From Gnetum montanum (taxonomy: Eukaryota; Streptophyta; Gnetopsida; Gnetales; Gnetaceae): DNA of 64,000 bases. Both the position numbers and the translations under genes were made by a program. Under the pieces are notes generated by a model. The model did no database searches and was not told the origin of the DNA. It saw only the letters and a program-made list of their open reading frames with translations. Of this stretch, positions 12,205 through 22,241 are shown piece by piece; position 1 is the stretch's first letter; every line of letters begins with the position of its first letter. The stretch is from contig MNCI01008062.1 of the NCBI GenBank assembly GCA_015680685.1, forward strand, positions 63,402 through 127,401, given 5' to 3'.

Positions 12205-12470
12205 TGTAGAACAATAAAATAAGAAAAACAAGATAGTCAAATAGAAATCAAAACACCAACATACACAAAATTTACATGGAAACTCCAAATTGGGATGAAA
12301 ACAATAGGCAAAAGCAAAGAGCTAATTCATTAGATGAGAGATTTTTTGAGTGTACAAAAGGGAAGAGCAAAAGGAACTATATAAAGAAGAGTTTGACCCT
12401 TTAAATTTTGGTACAATGTAATGGTAGAAAACAAAAAATAGAATTTGGGTTACCTCACCATACTCTAACA
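12205..12470 (-). repeat. 3' LTR of the copia element
   Basis: On the minus strand it starts TGTTAGAGTATGG and ends TTGTTCTACA (TG...CA). A plausible polypurine tract, AAGGTGGATAT, lies immediately upstream of the start (12471-12481 on this map). A TATA-like TATATAAAG string occurs in the plus-strand reading near 12377. It matches 16534-16834. Confidence 0.8.
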
Positions 12471-13332
12471 ATATCCACCTTGATTTGAATTCCCTTATAA
12501 GGAATAGATCTCCAATATTCGACAAAAGGTCTCCACCTCTTCCACAAAAACAACAAAAAAGAACTCAACAAGAAACGCCAACCAAGTCCAAGAAATGCTC
12601 AAACTTGGCAACAAGAAGTGACTTGGTCATCATATCAGAAGGGTTATAATCACCATGAGTAATGACATCATGCAAAAAATGATACCATACATCAATGTGA
12701 TTTTTCCATTCATGAAACACCTAATATTTTGTGAGGAAAATAGCACTTTGACTATCACAATAAACTTTGATAATTTCAAAATCTTCAATAAATTCACCAA
12801 AGAGTCCCTTCAACCAAATGGCTTCTTTAAAAGCCTCAATAATAGCCATGTACTTAGCCTCAATAGTAGACAATGCAATTGTAGTCTACAAGGTAGATTT
12901 CAAACTAATAGCATAACGACCAATGGTGAAAACATGCCTTGTAAGTGATATTCTCTTATCAAGATCTCCAACAAAATTAGAATCAACATAGCCAATGACC
13001 CCATCTATAGTCCTTCCAAAATGTAAACAAACATCAAAATCCATGTAAGTATCTAAAAATCCACTGTATTTCTTTCCAAATCTCTTTACATGGATTATTC
13101 ATGTATCTACTAACTACACTAATTGCATGTGATAAATCTAGATGAATACAAACATAAAATACATTAGGGAACCCACTACACTAGAGTATGGAATTTGTGA
13201 CATATAATCAACCTCATCATCTTATTGTGGAGATAAAGCAAATGAAAGTTTGAAATGTGTAGCTGATTGAGTGCTAATAGGTTTCACATTTTGCATATTG
13301 AATCTATAAAGAACTTTCTTAATTTACCCTTT

Positions 13333-13587
13333 CTAACTTAGGTACAATTTACCTACCTTTCTATCTCTTATAATCTCCATGCCAAGTATCTTCTTTGCTG
13401 CCTCTAAGTCTTTCATCTCAAATTCCTTACTAAGTTGGGCCTTAACCTTTATTATCTTCCCTTTATCCTTGGTTGCTATCAACATGTCATCAATATATAG
13501 CAGTAGGTATATAAATGACCCATCAGTAATCTTCTTAAAATAAACACAACTATCATAATTGCTTATTTTGAAATTGTGAGTGATCAT
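13333..13587 (-). pseudogene. copia reverse transcriptase fragment
   Basis: An open 84-codon stretch reads SNYDSCVYF ... YLLLYIDDMLIA ... KAQLSKEFEMKDLEAAKKILGMEI, the copia RT block around the catalytic YVDD (here YIDD). The rest of RT is scattered to the right on the minus strand (13590-14100), with stops. RNase H is not seen between this fragment and the 3' LTR, so the element has also lost its 3' end of pol. Confidence 0.85.
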
Positions 13588-14331
13588 AAATGATTCAAAC
13601 CTATTATATGATTATCTAGGTGATTATTTCAAGCTGTAAAGAGACTTTTTCAGTAAGCACACATGGCCTTCTTTTTGTAAAACTATAAAAGAATCTAGCT
13701 ATTGCATGTAGATATTCTCCTCAAGTTCTCCATGCATAAAAGCTATATTCACATCCAATTGTTGAAGCTCAAAATCATGCATGGCCATAATACCAAGAAA
13801 AACTTGAATTGAACTATGCTTTACAACTAGAGAGAACACATCTGTGAAGTCAACATGTAGAACCTAACTGTAACCTTTTGCAACCAACCTAACCTTATAC
13901 CTTAGTTTTTCAACTCCTGATGTGCCTTCTTTCCTTTTGAACACTCATTTTCAATGAACAACTTTCTTACCCTTAGGTAATTTCACCAACTCCCATGTGT
14001 TATTATTATGAAGCAATTCTATCTCCTCCTACATAGTAATCATCCAACTCCTAGAGTTATCACAACTAACTACCTCCAAATAGGTGTATGGTTCTTCACA
14101 GAAAATAATACCTTCAACTACATTTAGAGCATAAGATACTAGGTCAACTTTAGTATATCTCTGAGAACTTCTAATATCTCTTATGGTTCTATCTTTAGCA
14201 GTAGAATACTATGGTGATGATGGTGGTAAATATAAAATAGTACCACCCTGCATCTCTGAGCGAGGAAGAGATGTAAACTCAGGTGTAGATTCTGATCCAA
14301 ACTCAAAATCCACCTATGTGTTTAGCTTCTG

Positions 14332-15213
14332 CTAATTTGAGTCATAAGAATTTCTAGAATGTAAGTCATGAAGCATGGTAGTTTCATCAAAAATAACATT
14401 TCTACTGATTATGACTTTACTAGTTTTTAGACACCATAGCTTATATCCTATAACACTAGACTTGTAACTAAGAAACATACATTTTCTAGATCTAGGCTCT
14501 AGCTTTCCATTATCAACATGAGCACATGCAAGACATCCAAATATCTTCAAATCTAAACAATTAATAGGAGTACCAGACCATACCTCTTCTAGAATCTTCT
14601 TGTCAATAGTAGTTGAGGGAGAGTGATTAACAAGAAAACAAGCTATAGTAGTAGCTTCAACCCAAAATGACTTAGGTAAACTAGATTTGGAGAGCATAAA
14701 ATGTACTTTCTCCATCAAATTCCTATTCATTCTCTCTACCACACTATTTCACTATGGAGTACTAGGAGCTGTTATATGCCTTAAAATTCCTTCTATCTTG
14801 CAAAAAGCATTAAACTCATCAGAACAAAGCTTCAAGCCATTATTAGTGTGTAGATGATTTATCTGCTTTTCTGTTTGCTTCTCAATCATAGTCTCTCACT
14901 ACTTGAATGTGGCAAACACATCACTCTTTTGCTTCAAGAAGAACACCCAAACTTTTCTGAGGAAGTCATCAATGACAGTCAACACATAGCTAGCACCACC
15001 TTTAGAAATCACCCTAGATGATCCGTAGAGATCAAAATGTATATAATCAAGTGTCCCCTTTGTGTTCTTAATGCCTTTTCTGAAATTACCTCTCTTCTGC
15101 TTCACAAAAATACAGTGCTCATAGAACTCCAATTTACTAATGTTGTGTCCATCAACAAGTCTTCTTCTACTTAGTTCAGCCATTCCATTCTGACTCATAT
15201 GCCCAAGACACAT
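14332..15213 (-). pseudogene. copia GAG-pre-integrase and integrase
   Basis: 15213-14899 reads LGHMSQNGMAELSRR then a zinc-finger-like C..H..C region, then the integrase core start (YIHFDLYGSS, LTVIDDFLRKVWVFFLKQKSD), matching DLxGP and DDxSRxxWVxxLKxK. 14742-14332 reads VERMNRNLMEK, SFWVEATTIACFLVNHSP and IFGCLACAHV, the C-terminal core and extension. The region between is interrupted by stops. Catalytic Asp residues of the first block remain; the gene is nevertheless broken. Confidence 0.85.
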
Positions 15214-15317
15214 ATGCCAAAGTCTAGTAACATCACCATATGATAAGGAAGAAATAGTGATAGTTGCATCACCTATAATCGTAGAATCTGCAAGACATAT
15301 AGCTTGGTATACCTTTT

Positions 15318-15557
15318 CTACCCTTTCATCACAACAAGAGCATCTTTTCTAACGTTCAAAACTCCACCTTCACTACTGTACTTGTACCCATTTGAATCAA
15401 GGGTACTCAAAGAAATAAGAATAAGCTTCAAATCTAGGACATGTCTCACATTAGCAAGTGTCTTGACAACTCCATCAAACATTTTAGTTTTGATTGCTTC
15501 AAAACTCGCTAGCTTATAAGAGGCATTATATCGCATCATCACAGCACCCTTAGACAC
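15318..15557 (-). pseudogene. copia protease-region fragment
   Basis: The translation YKLASFEAIKTKMFDGVVKTLANVRHVLDLKLILISLSTLDSNGYK corresponds to the plant copia block ...GTVRIKxxDGxxRTLxxVRHVPxLKxNLISLGxLDxxGY, C-terminal to the protease active site. The active-site Asp lies upstream in interrupted sequence near 15590-15640. Confidence 0.75.
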
Positions 15558-15749
15558 TGTTTCATATGTTGAGAACCAGTCCTAATAAGGACACATATGA
15601 AATGTGCAAGCTAAATCAAGAATCCAATCCTCACAAGATTTGGAGAAACCATCAGAAATAACTTGGAGTTCCCCATCACTATGTGCATCTTCAAGAACAC
15701 TAACTTCAATGAAATTTTCCAATTGTTTTCCCTTCTAATTTGGACTAGG

Positions 15750-16505
15750 TTTCTTATTCTTATTCTATAAGTTGTACCATTCAAATTTGATGTGCCCCTT
15801 CTTCTTGTAGTAATTACGAGTTTTGTCTCTATGTTTTGATTTCAATCTACCCTTTTGAGCACCACTAGAATTTCTTTTTTGTGTCCTTCCTCTAACTACA
15901 AGGCCCTCTACCTGAGTCTCTAATCTAACCACAAGCTATTTCATTTCCTCCTTAGAGAACAAAGCATCATAAAATTCATCTACAATGAGAGAACCATGAC
16001 TATATAGTATAGTATCAATGAAAGTTGTATACGAAGAAGGCAGCAAACACAATAGAATCAATCCTAAATCTTCTTCATCATACTTAACCTCATATTCTCT
16101 AGATTAGAGACAATTTCTTTAAAAATGGTTAAGTGATCTTCAATAGACATACCTTTTGTCATACAATGAGAATACAATCGTTGTTTCAAGTGCAGCTTCC
16201 TAGTTAGGCTTTTCGTCATACATAATTGTTCCAATTTTAACCATAATGCAGTAGTGGTTTTCTCCTTCAAAACAACCTAAAAAATTTGATTTGATAAATG
16301 AAGATTAATTTGAGATAGGACCTTTTGATTTGTACGTTGTTTTTCCTCTAGTGTCCAAGATGAGGGCATCTTGTCAAACCCCATCAATGCATCACCCAAA
16401 ACCATCTATGCAAGCACAACCCACATCTTATCTTGTCATAGCAAAAATCTAGTATTACAATCCAAAAGAAAAATATCGTATTTCATAGTTCCCCTCGCTG
16501 AAAAA
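15750..16505 (-). pseudogene. copia gag, decayed
   Basis: 16270-16064 reads ALWLKLEQLCMTKSLTRKLHLKQRLYSHCMTKGMSIEDHLTIFKEIVSNLENM, the UBN2-type gag core of plant copia elements (LWxxLExxYxxKSLxNxLxLKxxLYxLxMxEGxSVxxHLxxFxxIxxxL). A zinc-knuckle remnant, YKKKGHIKFE, is near 15785-15830, with its cysteines lost. Multiple in-frame stops. Confidence 0.75.
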
Positions 16506-16517
16506 AAAATAAAACTT

Positions 16518-16533
16518 GGCCCTAATACCAAAT
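16518..16533 (-). other. copia primer binding site, initiator-Met type
   Basis: The minus strand reads TTTGGTATTAGGGCCAA immediately after the LTR end. It matches TGGTATCAGAGC, the complement of the plant initiator tRNA-Met 3' end, with two changes in the core twelve bases. Confidence 0.7.
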
Positions 16534-16834
16534 TGTAGAATAAGAAAATAAGAAAAATGTGATAGGAAAATAGAAATAAAAATAGCAACACACAAAATTT
16601 ACATGGAAACCCCAAATCGGGATGAAAACCATAGGTAGAAGCTGAGAGTTAATTCATTAGATCAAAGATTTTTTAAATGTACAAAAGGGGAGAGCAAAAG
16701 GGACTATATAAAGGGGATTTCAACCCTTCAAGTTCTAGTACAATGTAATGATAGAAACCAAAAATAAAATTCTAGTACAATGTAACAACAGAAAACTAGA
16801 AATAGAATTTAGGTCACCTCACCATACCCTAACA
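16534..16834 (-). repeat. 5' LTR of the copia element
   Basis: On the minus strand it starts TGTTAGGGTATGG and ends TTATTCTACA. It contains TACATGGAAACCCCAAAT (plus strand) and a TATATAAAG string, as in the 3' LTR. It holds an internal repetition of a phrase around TCTAGTACAATGTAA (16735 and 16773), which accounts for its greater length. Confidence 0.8.
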
Positions 16835-16910
16835 TTACAAGTTAAAGTGACAACAAAGGGAGGTAAGGGAAATCAAAATTGATAAAACCCTCCCCACAAT
16901 TAGAGGAACA

Positions 16911-17606
16911 TGGGGGGATTTAGATAAAAAGAGAAGGGATCCTGAAAATCCTTTCTGTGGACTCTTTACAAAACTAGTCTTGGAGGTGCTTTTGGAAGGA
17001 GTTTGATGAGGAGTTATGAATGGATCTAAGAGCTAGAAGGTGCAAACTTGTTGAAGGAGGTGTCCTTCCTAAAAGCATGGGTAGGCAATCTTGTTCAAGA
17101 GGCTATCCATTTAGCGAATTCGATCTAATGCTCTATATTGAGCTAAGTCTTTTATTGAAACCTTTTGTTTGTTATTATTGCAACTGAGAGCTTTAATCTT
17201 TGTTGTATATTTAGTCAAATATAAATGTTTTGATTAAGGGCTTTGTTTGTATTTGGAGTTTATGAGTTCTCAATTACATTAAACTTTCATTTTTGAGTTT
17301 GTTTAATAAACAACTATTTTATTTAAATTTCGTTATTAAGTTGATAATTCAAACAATTGTTTTATTTAAATATCCTTGTTAAGTTACCAATTTATGTAGT
17401 TATTTTGTTTAAATTTCTTTGTCATAGTTACTTAAAATTATTAGGGTTATTGAATATAATAATTTCTATCTGTTAAAACACCACGTTGCCCTTGCCAGTT
17501 GAGACTATTCTCAGGTTTCCATACCCATATGAGAGGCGCCCTAGGAATTAGTCTCTTAAAATGACTTTTCCAAGGGTATTATTGTGTGATCCATTTTTAT
17601 GCATCA
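16911..17606 (+). repeat. 3' LTR of the Tat-like element
   Basis: Counterpart of 5956-6560, with the same ordered strings. A purine-rich tract AGAGGAACATGGGGGG just before it is a plausible polypurine tract. It is longer than the 5' copy mainly through extra TTATTTAAAT-type phrases near 17300-17400. Confidence 0.7.
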
Positions 17607-18253
17607 ACCGTATTGTTTAGAAATTTTTAAATTCAATATTAAACATTTAGTCATTTGGAAATTTTGTAGTATTTCTAAATTTTGGAATATTTTTAAATAT
17701 TTAATTCAAAACTTTTCTCAACCCATATCTTTAGAATTTTTATGCTAATCTTATATGCTTCATGAATAGGAAAATAAAATAGTCTTCTTTTAGAAGGGTT
17801 CTAACTCCTACATTTTAATGCAAAAAGGCTAGAATAGGTAGGAAAAAACTAAAAAAATGATTGTGGCATGGTTAGTAACTTAATTTTAAAGAATATAGAT
17901 ATTCAGGACTACAAAAATAATTTTTATATACTTTGTATTTTGTAAAATAGAAAACATGTACAAATTTAGAATATTTTAGCCATGTATCGATTTTTATAAA
18001 TGAATAATAAATAACAAACCTAAAACTAAATTTTTATACTTAAACCCACTAAGATCTCTTTAATCTATTAGACTAGTTATAGAATTTATTTTATATGATT
18101 TTTTTAATTTATAACTCAATGCTACCTAGTAGAATTAAACATGTAACCTAGGGTTACCAAGCCAAGAGTTTGACTTGGGACATCACAAGGATTATTTTTC
18201 ATTTCATCATATATTATATGTTTAAGAAAAATATAATATTATTTTATTAAATT
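17607..18253. other. AT-rich sequence, nothing recognised
   Basis: Stop-dense on both strands, no LTR ends or RNA-like structure noticed. It separates the Tat-like element from the SINE-like insertion. Confidence 0.5.
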
Positions 18254-18270
18254 TTAGTATTTTAGCATTA

Positions 18271-18439
18271 GGGACTATCATTTGGAGTGATGGTAAGTTG
18301 CTTATTTCTCAAGTCAAAGACCTGGGTTTGAGCCTAGGCCCAACTACTTAAAGAGATTAGGCTTTCACCCATCTATATGCTCTCCTGGGACCTTGCTTAC
18401 GAGGATGAGCATTTTGACTCTATGTGATAATACTATTTA
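18271..18439 (+). mobile_element. tRNA-derived SINE-like insertion with target duplication
   Basis: The head has a degenerate box A (TTGGAGTGATGGTAAGTTGC region) and a box B-like GGTTTGAGCCT about 45 bases later, the spacing of a tRNA-type internal RNA polymerase III promoter. A non-tRNA tail of about 95 bases follows. It is bounded by near-identical 17-base strings, 18254-18270 and 18440-18456 (TTAGTATTTTAGCATTA against TTAGTATTTTAATATTA; both differences are transitions). The AT-rich context makes chance similarity possible. Confidence 0.5.
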
Positions 18440-18456
18440 TTAGTATTTTAATATTA

Positions 18457-19199
18457 AATACTATTATTGCTTCTATTTAGTTTAAAACTTTCCATTAATG
18501 AAAAAATTTAAGGATTATGAGGATGAGTTTCTAGTAGCAATAATGTTGATTAACTTATGTGGATATAAAAATATTATCTAGTTCTTAGGTTTGGTATCTG
18601 ATTTTTTTATGTAATTTAAATTCTAGCAAACTTTGAACTACAAGCCAAGATAGAACTAACATTACCTTATATTTTCAAAAAGAAACATCAAATATATTAT
18701 TTTTATTAATAAATTAAATCATGAATAACTTTATTTCTAGGAGTATGTTTGAGACTAAATTAGTATTATTGGAACATCTTCTAGCATATTTCCCAATTTT
18801 AAAACTTTTTTTATATTTTGGTATTTAAATTTTATTAGATGCATTAGATTCTAATTTTTCTATTTTCATTTTTATTCATTTATAAATATACTTTGTAAGA
18901 AATTTTGTTATACCATTTTATTCTATTTTCTTTATGCTCTTAAAAACTATTTTTATTCATTAGTTTGATCTAGGGTAAATCTAGATTCTTAGGATTTATA
19001 GAACTATTATTAGTTATGTATAGTTTATTATAGATGATTAATTGATGTGTTATAGTATTGTCATTGTAAATTTTAAAAGATATGAATCAACAATTCTTTT
19101 ATTAAGCTTTTAGTTACTATTCTACAATTTATGCTTGATACATGAAATTTCTCAAGTAGGATTTAAATGGAATCATTCTACTATAAAACATCTAATCAC
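18457..19199. other. AT-rich sequence, nothing recognised
   Basis: No coding domain or RNA gene seen. Possibly the decayed upstream part of the non-LTR element whose RT remnants follow. Confidence 0.45.
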
Positions 19200-19990
19200 T
19201 TTAAAATATCTCATTGATAGAACTCAAGGTTTATGCCAAAAAAGAAAATATCTAATTTATATATTTTTCTAAGGCCTATTATTTTATCATTTGAATCAAG
19301 TTATGAATACTTGGAAAATTTAAAACTTCCTAGCATAGTATTATTTGTTATTAAAAACTGTATAGAGAGGTACACATTTAATTTAGGAATAGATAAAAAA
19401 TATTTATTTACTAGTTTTGTTAGTATTAAATAGAGATGTCATCTTTCTCCTACTTTATGTCGCCTTTTTATTGATGAGCTTGAATAGTGGATGCATAAAA
19501 TACTAAGTCACTTTTCAATTATAATTAGAGATAGTATCCAATATTCTAAGAGTGGATACTTCCAAGATGTTGTTAGAGGTTGAAGCTATTTGTCAATTTA
19601 TAGCCTATTCTCATAGCCTTTATGACTTTCAATTAAAATTAGAGGTAACATCCAAGATTCTAAGAGTGGATGCTTCCAAGATGTTATTAGAGTTTGAAGC
19701 TATTTGTCAATTTATAGACTATACCCATAATCTTTCTACATATTTATTGGATAAATACTTGAAAAAAGTGATGATGGAAGCCTAGCATAAAGGATGGCTT
19801 CATGATGGAGTTCTATGGTTTAATAAATGGAATATTCAAGACTACATTCTTTATTCTATGAATTGGTAATACAAGCATTATTCCAAAAACTTTGAGAAAA
19901 TGTGGAATGAAATAAATTATTTTATTTGAATAGTATCAAGGAGGTCTTAATTTTGAAGATAAACTATTTATCTCTTTCTATTCCTCATCA
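19200..19990 (+). pseudogene. Non-LTR (LINE) reverse transcriptase relic
   Basis: A frame-shifted reading gives RCHLSPTLCRLFIDELE.WMHK (about 19436-19500), matching the LINE RT block RQGCPLSPTLFxLYIDELExW. A tandem duplication (next entry) follows. No catalytic FADD box is recognisable. The same block occurs in the LINE at 30060-32115, so they may be related. Confidence 0.6.
19516..19743 (+). repeat. In-frame 114-bp tandem duplication in the LINE relic
   Basis: Two adjacent units start CAATTATAATTAGAG / CAATTAAAATTAGAG and both contain TTCTAAGAGTGGAT and GAAGCTATTTGTCAATTTATAG. The period is exactly 38 codons, so the frame 19552-19785 stays open through both, giving two copies of a SKMLLE.EAICQFI peptide. 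Confidence 0.8.
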
Positions 19991-20628
19991 TTTATGATGA
20001 ACAACTAGCATAGCATGAATGAGATCTCATCATCTAAAGGTTGAAACAAATAAATGATTCAAAATTCCTTACCCAAACCAGTATTTTAAATTTTATTAGC
20101 ACGTGTGTCTTTGCTTTTACCGTTTTAATGTACCAACCACTCAAGATGGCTTGACCTAAACTTTTGCCCACTAATAAAGCAACTTGGAATATATGATATA
20201 TAGGTATCATATAGAATGAAAATTCTAAAAAGCGTACCCATGTCTCATTGCAGAAGTAAATGGTAAACCATCTTGAACTCCCTGACAAACGTTGAGTAAA
20301 CTGCACGGTACCAACCATGTAAGTTTTTGGGTGTATGGCACAATCTCGACGAATAATTGACCTTTTGAATATTTCGTATTCATAAAAGTGATCCGGCAAA
20401 CTAACTGCAAATATACCTTAAATTTCCTTTGTAGACAATGTATCTCTAACATATTTTTGCGGGCTGTCCTGTACATGCCTTTATGGCTTGTTCCTGGTTC
20501 ATTCACAGTTTCAGAAACCTGTTCTAATTCAGGATTTGGTCGGGGAAGTGGTTTCCGACCTACAAAAATAGTCGCTCATGGCTGCTTTTTGGTGCTCTCA
20601 TCATTCATTCAATCCCTTTTCATGCTTC

Positions 20629-20636
20629 TTTAAATA
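20629..20636 (+). promoter_or_regulatory. TATA box of the CEP-like peptide gene
   Basis: TTTAAATA about 107 bases upstream of the ATG, in sequence less AT-rich than the surroundings. Transcription would be expected to start near 20660, leaving a 5' leader of roughly 75 bases. Inferred from sequence only. Confidence 0.5.
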
Positions 20637-20735
20637 CCAAGTTCACACCCTACTATCTTCTTATCACATATCTCATTCCAACAGTTGTTTATTTAGAGAA
20701 CACATTGATACTCTTATTCAGATTTAGATTAAGCA

Positions 20736-21041
20736 ATGGCGTGTGGGGTTTCAAGAGTGAAGTTGCTATCTCTGGTGATCATGGTGACGATGGTCTTCTC
20801 AGTTACAGTAGCTGACGCCGTAAAACTCAGGCACAAACATACCTACAATCACAGATTTAATGACAGCAGCCATCAAAATCTCGGTCAAAAAGGATTGGCG
20901 TTGGAGTTCGCGAAGAAATCCAATGTTGCAGGTGGAACAGATGCAGCAGTCCTGCTAAATGTCAAGGTTAAGTCGGAGCATAGCCCAGGCGTTGGTCATT
21001 CTGCTCCTCTTTCTGCACCCACCAATGACACCAACAGTTGA
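20736..21041 (+). CDS. Secreted peptide precursor with CEP-like SPGVGH motif
   Basis: 101 codons, single exon. Residues 1-28 look like a signal peptide: basic n-region (R7, K9), hydrophobic core LLSLVIMVTMVFSVTV, and an ADA-V cleavage site after residue 28. The rest is hydrophilic and His/Lys-rich. Residues 83-88 are SPGVGH, identical to the C-terminal half of plant CEP signalling peptides (consensus FRPTxPGxSPGxGH), but the FRPT half is replaced by NVKVKSE and a 13-residue tail SAPLSAP... follows. The ATG context (CAATGGCG) is favourable. CEPs are processed, secreted and bound by leucine-rich receptor kinases; a comparable role is inference. Other members of the CEP/PIP/IDA superfamily are an alternative. 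Codon use is unlike the surrounding relics and there is no internal stop. Confidence 0.65.
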   Translation: MACGVSRVKLLSLVIMVTMVFSVTVADAVKLRHKHTYNHRFNDSSHQNLGQKGLALEFAKKSNVAGGTDAAVLLNVKVKSEHSPGVGHSAPLSAPTNDTNS

Positions 21042-21046
21042 TTCAT

Positions 21047-21370
21047 CCTTGAAAGTGTTTTAATTACGTACCCTTTAATAGGATAATAACTTTCTTAGGT
21101 ATCATTTTCTATTATATGATATGATGCAACTTTGGGTTGGTATGCATATATACAAATGATTGTACTGATTCTATTTACCTAAAATAGAAGTTTAAGATAG
21201 GTGCCCTTGAAAGTGTTTTAATTATGTATCTTTTAATAGGATAATAGGATAATAACTTTCTTGGATATCCTTTTCTATTATATGATATGCTGAAACTTTG
21301 GGTTGATATACATATATACAAATGATTGTACTAGTTCTATTTACCTAACATAGAAGTTTAAGATAGGTGC
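21047..21370 (+). repeat. Tandem duplication of the peptide gene's 3' flank (about 158 bp x 2)
   Basis: Units start at 21047 and 21205, each with CCTTGAAAGTGTTTTAATTA and each ending TTTAAGATAGGTGCC. The second has an extra GGATAATA. The unit begins six bases after the stop codon, so it would lie in the 3' untranslated region. Divergence between units is moderate. Confidence 0.9.
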
Positions 21371-21687
21371 CCTAACCATTGGTCAGTCGGTTACCTATAT
21401 GCCCTTTATGCAACTAACGTAGGGTCTAAGTGCTAGTGTAGCACCTTTTGCCTTTAGTTATATATCAATATTATGATGAGATGTTCAAGATTCATCATGA
21501 CTATATCAAAGACCTATAATAATTCTTCGTGGTCTCACAATAATGCAATTAAGCATTTTCATTTCCATACCAATATAACTATATGATTGTTTTTAAAAAA
21601 TTACAATTTATTATGGTTTTTAATACATTTTAAGCATTAAGTTAGTTATAATTTCCTTTTTTAACATTCTTCTACAAAATTTGAAGA
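21371..21687. other. Downstream flank, nothing recognised
   Basis: AT-rich sequence between the duplicated 3' flank and the LINE target site. No coding or RNA feature seen. Confidence 0.5.
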
Positions 21688-21700
21688 CAAGAAAACTACT
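21688..21700. repeat. Target site duplication, left copy (L1-type LINE)
   Basis: CAAGAAAACTACT, repeated exactly at 26670-26682. The match can be extended by Ts that merge with the element's poly(A) tail (T-run on the plus strand, 21701-21709). Confidence 0.9.
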
Positions 21701-21703
21701 TTT

Positions 21704-22241
21704 TTTTTTAGGAAAAGGTCGAGCGAATTTCATTCCCAAAAAAATGGAGAACAAGCTACGCCTGCACGTAGCATGGACCATCAACCACAGCCCCAAAGCA
21801 GGAGTCCCCAAGACAGAAAAAGACAAGAACCAAGGTGAGAGCATAGGCAGCCCCCAACATCAACCGTGGTGGAGGAACTCGCAGGGAGGACCCACCACCT
21901 CGCCACCCAACATTCGACACGGAAACCCACGACCCAGGGGAGACCAAGACCCAAAGAGACAGAGACCCAGAAATCACCGCGACAGAAAAGACAGAAAAGA
22001 ACAGCGAAAGCCATTCCTGCCGCTGCAGTAAAGACCCGACAACCGAGCTACGATTGCTGCCGGCCAGCCTCTCCCTGCGCAGCTAGTCCCGCGGTGAGGC
22101 GGTGTCGATTCTCCGCAATCAGCTGGGCGATTCCCGTCCTGCCGTTCTGCAGGACACCCGCAAACCAAAGCTGTGAACGTTGAGGATGAGGGGTTGCGGT
22201 CCGATTCTTCGTGCTGCTGAGCTGAACATCCGGTGGGTCCT
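21704..22241 (-). other. 3' region of the LINE
   Basis: GC-rich non-coding part after the RT/zf-RVT frame, ending (minus strand) in TGAAATTCGCTCGACC, CTTTTCC and an A-run, a 3' end style familiar from plant L1 elements. ORFs here on both strands are composition artefacts. Confidence 0.7.

Larger units (their letters stand above)
12205..16834 (-). mobile_element. Ty1/copia element, both LTRs, decayed
   Basis: On the minus strand the order is LTR, initiator-Met primer site, gag, protease, GAG-pre-integrase, integrase, RT, polypurine tract, LTR: the diagnostic copia order with integrase before RT. It sits inside the Tat-like element. LTR copies (301 and 266 bp) have diverged visibly and the coding region has many stops. 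Flanking five-mers do not match, so a target duplication is not recognisable. Confidence 0.85.
5956..17606 (+). mobile_element. Tat-like Ty3/gypsy element with nested copia insertion
   Basis: Two similar direct LTR-like blocks (5956-6560 and 16911-17606) enclose gag, protease, RNase H-like, reverse transcriptase and integrase C-terminal remnants, all on the plus strand. A complete Ty1/copia element on the minus strand lies between the integrase end and the 3' LTR, so it inserted later. All coding parts carry stops and frameshifts. Affiliation with the Tat group is inferred from the protease motif and the RNase H-like module. No clear target duplication was found. Confidence 0.7.

Noticed and set aside
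12205-16834. Target site duplication around the copia element
   Set aside because: Flanking bases (GTTTG before, TTACA after) do not match, even allowing one change, so I do not claim one.
20034-20506. Overlapping minus-strand ORFs upstream of the CEP-like gene
   Set aside because: No domain, and they overlap the likely promoter of the peptide gene; translations look like random text.
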